39,713 nt of DNA, taken from contig NZ_JAGIZB010000029.1 of assembly GCF_017813395.1 (NCBI RefSeq), positions 1 to 39,713 of the forward strand, given 5' to 3'. The translations under genes were made by a program, and so were the position numbers. Position 1 is the first letter of the stretch. Each line of letters starts with the position of its first letter. Shown here in pieces: positions 17,317 through 24,400 of the stretch. This DNA comes from Pararoseomonas baculiformis (lineage in GTDB: Bacteria > Pseudomonadota > Alphaproteobacteria > Acetobacterales > Acetobacteraceae). The notes under the pieces were generated by a model. That model saw only the letters and a program-made list of their open reading frames with translations, had not been told where the DNA came from and searched no databases.

Positions 17317-17901
17317 TCATCCCGTGTTACCGAGCAGGTTAGCCCGCTCATCTTCGGTCAGGCCAGACTCCAGGACGACCGCTTCGAACGGTTTCTGGAG
17401 ATCGACCCCCGGTTTTCCCTCGGCGCTGAAGGCCGGCTTCCCCGAGATGATCGGAGGCAGGGCCACGAAGGCGCGGACCTCGTCCAGACCCACGCCTGCT
17501 GCTGTCGCGAGACGCTGGAGGAACACCGCCGGATAGGAGGCTGCCAGGATGCACCGCTCCTGAACGGCTAGCATGATGACGCGCGGGATGCCTGCTGCGC
17601 GGGCTACGGCACGAAGGCCAGTGCCACGAAGCTTAGCATCCAGAGCAGAGCCGGTGGCGGCCTGCGGTCGGGCCGGGGTGCACTTCGAGAAGCGTGTCCA
17701 CGCCGCCGCGACGACGTCCTCCTCGACCACTTCGACGTTTCCCGGACCAAGCGTCTTCTGCAGCTCGATCTCGTGGAGCACGCTCAGGAGTTCATCTTGA
17801 AGATGGGGGTAGGCCTGAATGTACCGGTTCAGCACATCAGCATCGTGCCGTGGCTCGACGGCGAACTCCAGTAGAACTTCCTCATCCGTGTTCCGGGTCA
17901 T
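17317..17901 (-). CDS. Unknown 194-aa protein between sigma factor and helicase
   Basis: I do not recognise a named family. The N-terminus is acidic and helical (TDEEVLLEFAVEPRHDADVLNRYIQAYPHLQDELLSVLHEIEL). The middle, LRGTGLRAVARAAGIPRVIMLAVQERCI followed by YPAVFLQRLATAAGVGLDEVRAFV, resembles two short helix-turn-helix-like units. It overlaps the sigma gene by 4 nt (ATGA) and ends one base before the helicase start, so it is made with both. Position right after a sigma factor suggests an anti-sigma or co-regulator, and position before an ImmA/IrrE peptidase suggests a cleavage target. Both are inference. Confidence 0.6.
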   Translation of the reverse strand: MTRNTDEEVLLEFAVEPRHDADVLNRYIQAYPHLQDELLSVLHEIELQKTLGPGNVEVVEEDVVAAAWTRFSKCTPARPQAATGSALDAKLRGTGLRAVARAAGIPRVIMLAVQERCILAASYPAVFLQRLATAAGVGLDEVRAFVALPPIISGKPAFSAEGKPGVDLQKPFEAVVLESGLTEDERANLLGNTG

Positions 17902-18698
17902 GGCACAGGCGATAGTTCTAAAATCTCAGCAATCTTCTTCACGGCGGTATCTCGTCTGTTCCGCACGGTCTTCTCGGTACAGCCGAGCATCCTGGCGATG
18001 GTGGGCTTGTTCAGATCCATCGAGTCGATGTCAATGCCCTTCATGAGGAGCATCATGACGTTCCTTTCCTTCTCGGATAGGGTGTCAATCACCGCCAGAA
18101 CACGCCGCCGGTAATCTTCTTCTTCGAGTTTTTCGAAGAGCGAGGGCCTGTAGCGTTCGATCGCCTCTCCCACCTCCCGGGAGGGTTCGCCCGTCTCGTC
18201 GTCATACGAGAGCGGTTCATGTCCGCGATTTTGGCGATCAACGGTTCTCCGCACCGTCGAACGGAGCTTGGCGAGGGCAAAATTGAAGCGGACCTCGAAC
18301 ATGTCGAGCCGGGTGTCGTAGGACTCCCGATCCGCGCAGAGCAGGTCAACGAACCGGCTCACCACCCCTGCCTGGATGTCCAGCGCGCGGGCGGATTGAC
18401 CCTGGCCACCCCCCAGTAAGGCATGTTCCGGTCGGGGGAGGGTCCGCTCCACACGCCGGATCAGGGCCTTAAAGAGCCTTTCGGCATACAGGGGATCATC
18501 ATCGTGCCGGGTCTGCCGGACGAGATGCACAATACATTCCGACGCAAGGTATCGCGGATCCGTATTGCTATTAATTTGAAGGCACTCCGCGATCTCGTCC
18601 CTGGACAGGGACAGGACGGCCGCGAGAGCCCTCTCGATCTCAGGCGGGCGGGTGTAGGACGTTCCGTCCCTTCTGGTTTTGCGAAGAGGCTCGGTCAC
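17898..18698 (-). CDS. Sigma-70-like factor heading the Ub-like operon
   Basis: A 266-aa protein. The C-terminus is a clear sigma region 4: LSEKERNVMMLLMKGIDIDSMDLNKPTIARMLGCTEKTVRNRRDTAVKKIAEIL, with the helix-turn-helix at PTIARMLGCTEKTVRNRR. The region before it, RLDMFEVRFNFALAKLRSTVRRTVDR, is helical and Arg-rich and could correspond to region 2. The N-terminal half (RPPEIERALAAVLSLSRDEIAECL) is unlike standard sigma factors, so this is a divergent type. The GTG at 18698 follows GGAG; a longer frame to 18899 opens with Arg-rich sequence unlike a protein start. As first gene of the cluster it may drive its own operon. Confidence 0.75.
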   Translation of the reverse strand: MTEPLRKTRRDGTSYTRPPEIERALAAVLSLSRDEIAECLQINSNTDPRYLASECIVHLVRQTRHDDDPLYAERLFKALIRRVERTLPRPEHALLGGGQGQSARALDIQAGVVSRFVDLLCADRESYDTRLDMFEVRFNFALAKLRSTVRRTVDRQNRGHEPLSYDDETGEPSREVGEAIERYRPSLFEKLEEEDYRRRVLAVIDTLSEKERNVMMLLMKGIDIDSMDLNKPTIARMLGCTEKTVRNRRDTAVKKIAEILELSPVP

Positions 18699-18945
18699 GC
18701 TCCAGATCCTTCCAGCCTCGCAGTGTACGGGAGCGATCCCGATCTGTGAAATCCGATCTCCGTCCCAACGTTCAATCCTCGGTCGTGGTGCTGCACGGCT
18801 CCTTCGCTGCTTTCGGACGCTCTGGCGCAGCCGAGCAGACCTGCCAAGCCTACATGCCGGGACACGGAGGACTTTAGATTCGGCATTGCTGGGTATCACT
18901 GTTAAAAGACCATACGAGTGTTTAGCCTTCTGACACTCTGACCTG
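18699..18945. promoter_or_regulatory. Divergent control region of Ub-like operon and recombinase
   Basis: This 247-bp region lies between the divergent sigma and serine-recombinase genes and must hold both promoters. An inverted repeat GAGTGT (18916-18921) and ACACTC (18933-18938) with an 11-nt spacer sits just upstream of the recombinase start. The flank at 18895-18920 is AT-rich. The repeat could be an operator or a res-type recombinase subsite. Confidence 0.4.
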
Positions 18946-19617
18946 ATGAGCCCCGCTGTCGCCTACTTCCGCGTCTCGACCGAGCGCCAGGGCCGCTCCG
19001 GTCTAGGACTGGATGCCCAGCTAGAGCGCTGCGCCACCTTCGCGGCCGGCAATGGGATGGAATTGGTCGAGGAGTTCACCGAGGTGGAGACGGGCAAGGG
19101 GTCCGACGCCCTCGATCGGCGGCCTCAGCTGGCGGCCGCCCTCGCCGCGGCACGGCGCCTTCGCTGTCCGGTCCTCGTCGCCAAGCTCGACCGCCTCTCG
19201 CGTGACGTCCACTTCATCGCCGGGCTGATGGTGCAGCGTGTGCCCTTCATGGTCGCGGAGCTTGGGCCCGACGTGGATCCCTTTATGCTCCACATCTACG
19301 CCGCCCTCGCGGAGAAGGAGCGTCGGATGATCTCGGAGCGCACGCGTGCGGCTCTCGCCGCGCGGAAGCGCCAGGGAGCGGTACTCGGGAACCGGACGAA
19401 CCTCGCTGAGGCTCAGCGGCTCGGAGCAGCCCGCACGGCCGAGGAGGCACGGCGCTTCGCAGAGAACGTCGTCCCTATCATACGTCAAGTGCAGGCGAGC
19501 GGTGTCACGAGCCTTCGTGGTGTGGCGGAGGTGCTCAATGCACGAGGTGTTCGTAGCTCACGCGGTGGACGATGGGCCGCTCAGCAGGTCAGCGACATCT
19601 TGGCGCGAACGATGTAG
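18946..19617 (+). CDS. Serine recombinase (resolvase/invertase family)
   Basis: A 223-aa recombinase. The N-terminal catalytic domain shows [10 protein letters not shown] with S11 as the nucleophile, the KLDRLSRD Arg motif, and [18 protein letters not shown] before helix E. The C-terminal ~45 residues, [34 protein letters not shown], are the usual small DNA-binding helix-turn-helix. It probably inverts or resolves DNA at a nearby site, or helped bring in the island. It is divergent from the ubiquitin-like operon. It is complete and in one frame, unlike the other mobile genes in this window. Confidence 0.92.
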   Translation: MSPAVAYFRVSTERQGRSGLGLDAQLERCATFAAGNGMELVEEFTEVETGKGSDALDRRPQLAAALAAARRLRCPVLVAKLDRLSRDVHFIAGLMVQRVPFMVAELGPDVDPFMLHIYAALAEKERRMISERTRAALAARKRQGAVLGNRTNLAEAQRLGAARTAEEARRFAENVVPIIRQVQASGVTSLRGVAEVLNARGVRSSRGGRWAAQQVSDILARTM

Positions 19618-19658
19618 GGATCGAGCGTCGGCTTACGCACCTGCTTGCCTGAAAAGCA

Positions 19659-20072
19659 TCAGGACAGATCGAGGGTATAACCTTCAGACGCCATATCACG
19701 CGCTAATGCCTGAACTTCGCCCAGCGGAGATTGCTTCGCGAAGGTGACGATGGTGCCGAGGAGCTGCCCCGTCAATTCAGCATTGCCGGCCTGCACCGCG
19801 TCCTCAAGGTTGGCAAACATCGCGGCCAGAACCTCGCGACGTTCCCCAAACACCTTGTCTGCCGCGTTGAGAAGGATTTCCCGGCGCATTGCGAGCTGTG
19901 CGAGAACCACATCACGCTGTGCCCTGATCTGCTCCTGCCTCACACGCTCATCCGCGACGATGCGCCGGTACTCAACTACCTGCTTCACTACGACGCTGAG
20001 CGCCTCAACGGCGAGGCCGGCCATTCCTACTCCGGCAGTGGGTCGGACCTCTTTTCCGCTTCTCGCGCTCAT
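19659..20072 (-). CDS. Small helical protein, partner of the 340-aa membrane protein
   Basis: A 137-aa protein of unnamed family. An N-terminal hydrophobic VGMAGLAVEALSVVVKQVVEY segment is followed by a long charged helix (RRIVADERVRQEQIRAQRDVVLAQLAMRREIL) that is probably a coiled coil. A second helical part, DKVFGERREVLAAMFANLEDAVQAGNAELTGQLLGTIVTFAKQSPL, resembles a small conserved family seen beside Gly-rich membrane proteins. Its start overlaps the stop of the 340-aa gene by 4 nt (ATGA), so the two are co-made. I cannot assign a function. Confidence 0.6.
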   Translation of the reverse strand: MSARSGKEVRPTAGVGMAGLAVEALSVVVKQVVEYRRIVADERVRQEQIRAQRDVVLAQLAMRREILLNAADKVFGERREVLAAMFANLEDAVQAGNAELTGQLLGTIVTFAKQSPLGEVQALARDMASEGYTLDLS

Positions 20073-21091
20073 GTGCTCTCTCCCGAATGCGCGTCATTGT
20101 TCTCACTCCGCCGACCTGATCGGCGAAGACTCTCCGCCTCTTCAACAACGTTGATTGCGAGCAGCGCGGAGAGGCCCTTCAACGACATCCCCAGAAGAGC
20201 GATGTCGTTCTGCTGCTCAGGCAGCATGTCTTTGAAGGCAACAAAGACTTCTCCATCTTCCCTCCAACCGTGGCTGGTGAGATGTTCAGCCACCCGATCC
20301 GTTAAAAGAGCAACGGCGGCAGCCGCCGCTGCAGTTGTGGCGGCGACTTCGGCGGCCCGCTGCTCGACAACGCGAAGGTCGTCTACGGCCGCCAGCAAGG
20401 AGCTAACCGCTCGGGCGACCTTGAGGGAGTACGCCTCGGCCGCCGAACGGTCCTTCTCCGCCGCTGCCCAAGCAGCCCACCCTGCTGCGGCGATCGCAGG
20501 ACCCGCGAAGGCACCGCCAAGCGCGACCATGCCACCAGTCATACCCGCGCCCCCGGCGCTCAGGGCTCCGCCCCCCAGATAAGCGAGGCTGGCGTTTGTC
20601 GCTGCAGCTCCCGAGAGGCTCGCGATGGCAGTTCCGGTCGAGGCCGTTCCAACTACACCAGCCAAGCCAAACGCCCCGAATGCGCCTGCAGCGCCGCCAA
20701 CCAGGGCCAGACCACCACCCTTCGCGGCATCCAAGACTGAAACTCCGCTTCTCACGTCTTCGACCGATAGGTCGGTATACTCGGCGGTTCCGGCCGAGGA
20801 TGGACCGGCTCCGCGCTTCACGCCAAGAACGGCGGCGAATACGCGAAGGCCACGCCCCAGCTCGACCGCAACCACCCGCTGCCGCAACTCATCAAGGCCG
20901 GCGAGAGCCCGGTTCGTCCTCTCCAGCTGGCCCGCAGTCTCTGCTCGCGCCTGCTCCAATTCTTCATCGGCCGCCGTGCAAATGCGCCCAGCGTCGGACC
21001 ATACGGCATGCGCTCGATAGCCCATCGCAGATCCTGCCAATGCGGCGCCAGCGGAGGTGACCCAAAGGAGAGGAGCCAGGAACAGTGGCAT
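20069..21091 (-). CDS. Gly/Ala-rich membrane-inserting protein, pore-like
   Basis: A 340-aa protein. It opens with hydrophobic MPLFLAPLLWVTSAGAALAGSAMGY, a signal anchor or membrane segment, then a coiled coil at ~35-75. Residues ~125-225 are one long Gly/Ala/Ser stretch (FGLAGVVGTASTGTAIASLSGAAATNASLAYLGGGALSAGGAG and similar), as in glycine-zipper membrane pores. A charged helical C-terminus follows. I recall this composition in an unnamed bacterial family but cannot give it a name. With the 137-aa partner it could form a membrane complex, for example an abortive-infection effector, but that is inference. It is compact with the flanking defence genes and in the same direction. Confidence 0.6.
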   Translation of the reverse strand: MPLFLAPLLWVTSAGAALAGSAMGYRAHAVWSDAGRICTAADEELEQARAETAGQLERTNRALAGLDELRQRVVAVELGRGLRVFAAVLGVKRGAGPSSAGTAEYTDLSVEDVRSGVSVLDAAKGGGLALVGGAAGAFGAFGLAGVVGTASTGTAIASLSGAAATNASLAYLGGGALSAGGAGMTGGMVALGGAFAGPAIAAAGWAAWAAAEKDRSAAEAYSLKVARAVSSLLAAVDDLRVVEQRAAEVAATTAAAAAAVALLTDRVAEHLTSHGWREDGEVFVAFKDMLPEQQNDIALLGMSLKGLSALLAINVVEEAESLRRSGRRSENNDAHSGEST

Positions 21092-21168
21092 CGATTGTCC
21101 TCATCAGCCAAGTCGGACGCGACTGCGATCCGAGGCCCTTCTAGAGCGACACATAGTGAGATTGGCTT

Positions 21169-22353
21169 TCAAACCCCTGACTTGAGCGTCGCTGTCTTCG
21201 GATCATAGACATAATCCTTAATAGTGCCGTCCCTGATTTTCTCGACGGCCTGATCCACGGCCAGCAAGGGAATAAGGAACCATTCCTTCGGGGCGATGGG
21301 ATTTCCGAAGCGATCCTTAATCTCGATGTCGAGCCGGGCCGGGCTGAAGATGCGGTGAATGACGTTCTCAAGCCGACTGCGGTTGATGTTGAAGAGCTTG
21401 TAGGTAGCGACTACCTCCACGTCTGCCATCAGGAAGGTCGGATCGAGCCTGGCGGCCGCAAGCCGCCGCTCAACGTCGCCGCCCGTCACGCCGATCTTGT
21501 GCACGACCTGGCGGTTGGCTGCGACCATTGGATGATCCGACTTGCTGCGGAGGACGTAGACCGTGCCGCTCGCCTCGTCGCCGTCCTCGCTGTAGTCGGC
21601 GAAAAGTGGCCCGGCCGAGGGATCGACGATCCTCCGGCCTGAGGGGTCCTGTTGCAGCGCCTTCTGAAGCGATCGCATGAGGAGATTGCTTTCGGTGCCG
21701 TTGTCGAACACCACGCGTAGCCGGGCGTCGATGTTGCCGTGCTCGTTGGTGAACGGCTCCTCCATTGCGGCAACATAGGCCTTCTGGCCGCCCAGGATGT
21801 AGAACCGCTCGGGTGCGATCTCTGACTTGCGCTCGAACCGGATGGTCTGGCGAAGGCCGGAATCCAGCTCCGCCTGCACCTGTTGAAAGAGCGGCTTGAA
21901 GCGGTCGAAATCCTCACATCTCTGGCGGTTGGCGATCTCCTCGGTCTGGCGCCGCTCGGCCGCTGACCGGACATGCCGAAGCTCGCCGATGTCCGGCGCC
22001 TCCGCTGTCACTCCAAGCTCGGCAAGGAGGGCGTCGTCGTCCAGCTCCTCTGGCGCGGACGCAGCTGGGGCGGCAGGGTCGGCCAGAAGCCCTTGATGGT
22101 CGAGAGGCAGGAGGATAGCGCGGCATTCCTCAAGCGCGCGCAGGCGGTCGAGTCGGACGGCATAGAGGCGTTCGAAGATGTCGTGTTCCTCGCCATGGCG
22201 CGGCGGGTGTCCCTTCTCCGCGACAAAGCGCTGAATGTCCTCGAAGCCGGCGATGACGCGCTCCACATGCGGCGCTTGGCCGGTCGGCTTCTCGTCGGCG
22301 TCGACGCCAAGCTCCTCGAGGAGGGCGTTGTCCTCGTCGGTGAACCTAGGCAT
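21169..22353 (-). CDS. GIY-YIG nuclease (T5orf172-like) protein
   Basis: A 394-aa protein. Residues ~263-355 form a GIY-YIG/T5orf172-type nuclease fold: GTVYVLRSKSD, HKIGVTGGDVERRL with the Arg, and SRLENVIHRIF with the Glu helix. Upstream is a helical linker. The N-terminus carries a short internal repeat: ALLEELGV at about residue 10 and ALLAELGV at about residue 108, each after an acidic D-rich stretch. This may be a peptide that docks on the helicase or methyltransferase. It overlaps the helicase gene by 8 nt. Together with the two upstream genes it is the probable cutting subunit of a restriction-like system. Confidence 0.85.
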   Translation of the reverse strand: MPRFTDEDNALLEELGVDADEKPTGQAPHVERVIAGFEDIQRFVAEKGHPPRHGEEHDIFERLYAVRLDRLRALEECRAILLPLDHQGLLADPAAPAASAPEELDDDALLAELGVTAEAPDIGELRHVRSAAERRQTEEIANRQRCEDFDRFKPLFQQVQAELDSGLRQTIRFERKSEIAPERFYILGGQKAYVAAMEEPFTNEHGNIDARLRVVFDNGTESNLLMRSLQKALQQDPSGRRIVDPSAGPLFADYSEDGDEASGTVYVLRSKSDHPMVAANRQVVHKIGVTGGDVERRLAAARLDPTFLMADVEVVATYKLFNINRSRLENVIHRIFSPARLDIEIKDRFGNPIAPKEWFLIPLLAVDQAVEKIRDGTIKDYVYDPKTATLKSGV

Positions 22354-24400
22354 TGGCGGCCTCCCGCCTCATGCGGGCGAGGAAGGCGACGCCTTCGGCC
22401 ATGCGCTTTTCCCAAGGATCGGGCGCCGTGATGGATGGCAGGCGGCCGCGCTCCTGCTTGAACTTGAGCGCCCGCCTGGCCAGCTCGCGCGCCTCCTCGG
22501 GTGTCAGGTTCACCCTCCTGGCGTTGATGGCGGCCTGGACCTGCCGCAGGCTCTCCTCGCTCATGGTCTTGGCCAGGATCGCATAGGCCTCGCCGAACGG
22601 GTTGATCTGGTCGATCAGGTCGATATCAAGCTCGGTGACGCTCAGGGCGTATTTGCGAACGCCGTCAACGAAAGCGGTGTTGGCGGTCTTCTCGCCATCA
22701 TCGTCCCCCGACGCGAATTCCTTGGCTTTCTGCGTCAGGTTGAGGGCAGCGATGGCATGCTGGCGCACCGCCTCCTGGTCAGCCTCGTCCAGCTCGGGAT
22801 AGCGGTCCTTGATGATCTTGCCCATGCGGAGTTGCGTCAGCTCCTCAGGGACAAGCTCGGGATCGAACAGGCCGCGCTCGATGGAAGGCTTGTCCTGCAC
22901 GAAGGCGGCGATGACCTCGTTCAAATCCTCCTGGCAGATGCGGGCGGCCTCTGGACTCTTCGGCTCCGCCAGCCCGGCGATCTCGATTTGGAAGCGGCCA
23001 GTGTCCTCGTTGAAGCCGACATTGCATTTCGAGGGATCATAGCCGCCCTCGCCATAGTCGAAGCCGGGCGTCGGCCCTAAATCGGGGTTCTTCGGCTTGA
23101 ACTCGAAGCGCGGCGCGAGAACCTGTTCCATGAGAAGGCTCGCGGCGATGGCCTTCAGCGTGTCGTTGACGGCTTCCGCCACGGCTTGCTCGGAGGCGTC
23201 CGGCTCGGCAATCAGGTTGGTGAAGCGGGCGCGGGGCTTCCCGGGTGCGTCGCGGGTGGCGCGGCCGATGATCTGCACGATCTCGGTTAGGCTCGACCGG
23301 TAGCCGACTGTCAACGCGTGCTCGCACCAGATCCAGTCGAAGCCCTCCTTGGCCATACCGAGGGCAATGATGATGTCCACATGGTCGCGGTTGTTCTTCT
23401 GCGCCGGGTCTTTCAGGGCAGTTGTCACCCGGTCGCGCTTGGCAGGGTCGTCATCCACTAGGTCGGCGATGCGCAGCAGCCGGCCTTCAGGCGTCCGCAC
23501 CAGCTGGAAGCCGGTCGCGGGGTCGGTTCCCTTCCATTCGCCCAGTTCCTGAACGATGTGCTCAACTTCTTTGAGCTTGTCCTGGGTACTTTCGCGCGAA
23601 TTGACGTTCGGAATGTGGATGATTGTCTTTTCGGCGGGATTGAGCACTTTCAGGATGTCGTCGGTATATGATCCCGAATAGAAGCAATAGCCAATATCAA
23701 GCTGCTTCAGGTGCTCATAGCCATTCAACTGCTCGTAATAGGTATAAGTGACGGTTTCGAACTTTGCTTCGTCCTGCGGGAACAGGATGGCCTCGGCGTC
23801 GCCCCGGAAATAGGAGCCGGTCATGGCGACGACATGGACCCGGTCGCGCGCGATCAGATCGCCAAGATGCTGGCCAAGCTTATTGTTCGGGTTGGCAGCG
23901 ACATGGTGGAATTCGTCTATGGCGATCAGGCGGCCGTCGAAGGCCTCGGCTCCGAACTTGTCCATGGCGAAGCGAAAGGTGGCATGCGTGCAGACCAGCA
24001 CCTGGTCGGCGCCTTCAAGAAAGGTCCGGACCGCAGTGACCTTGCCGCCATCCGTACCAGGGGCGTTGCATAGATTCCACTGCGGCTTAACCGTCCAGTT
24101 GGCCCAAAATCCGCCCACCGTCAGCTTCTCGTCGGCGAAGCTCGAGCCAATAGATTTCTCGGGCACAACGATGAGAGCTTGGCGAAGGCCCTGATTGCGG
24201 AGCTTGTCGAGGGCGATGAACATCAGCGCGCGGCTTTTCCCCGATGCTGGCGGGGACTTGATCAGCAGATACTGCTCGCCTCGCTTCGAATAGGCCCGCT
24301 CCTGCATAGGCCGCATACCCAAGGAATTTGCCTTGATTGAAGTCCCATTACGAGTATACGAGACGGAGACAGATGGAATAGATTTGTTTTCGGTAGTCAT
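22346..24400 (-). CDS. SF2 DEAD/DEAH-type helicase, restriction-like
   Basis: A 684-aa superfamily 2 translocase. Motifs in order: Walker A PPASGKSRAL (50-59), a VLVCTHATFRF motif, DEFH (162-165), TGS (194-196), then IIALGMAKEGFDW and QIIGRATRD (376-384). The last ~250 residues are a helical region without a visible nuclease motif, so it is expected to translocate DNA and work with the GIY-YIG protein. The start overlaps the methyltransferase stop by 4 nt (ATGA) and its own stop overlaps the nuclease start by 8 nt, so the three subunits are made together. It resembles type I/III restriction motor subunits. Confidence 0.88.
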   Translation of the reverse strand: MTTENKSIPSVSVSYTRNGTSIKANSLGMRPMQERAYSKRGEQYLLIKSPPASGKSRALMFIALDKLRNQGLRQALIVVPEKSIGSSFADEKLTVGGFWANWTVKPQWNLCNAPGTDGGKVTAVRTFLEGADQVLVCTHATFRFAMDKFGAEAFDGRLIAIDEFHHVAANPNNKLGQHLGDLIARDRVHVVAMTGSYFRGDAEAILFPQDEAKFETVTYTYYEQLNGYEHLKQLDIGYCFYSGSYTDDILKVLNPAEKTIIHIPNVNSRESTQDKLKEVEHIVQELGEWKGTDPATGFQLVRTPEGRLLRIADLVDDDPAKRDRVTTALKDPAQKNNRDHVDIIIALGMAKEGFDWIWCEHALTVGYRSSLTEIVQIIGRATRDAPGKPRARFTNLIAEPDASEQAVAEAVNDTLKAIAASLLMEQVLAPRFEFKPKNPDLGPTPGFDYGEGGYDPSKCNVGFNEDTGRFQIEIAGLAEPKSPEAARICQEDLNEVIAAFVQDKPSIERGLFDPELVPEELTQLRMGKIIKDRYPELDEADQEAVRQHAIAALNLTQKAKEFASGDDDGEKTANTAFVDGVRKYALSVTELDIDLIDQINPFGEAYAILAKTMSEESLRQVQAAINARRVNLTPEEARELARRALKFKQERGRLPSITAPDPWEKRMAEGVAFLARMRREAANA

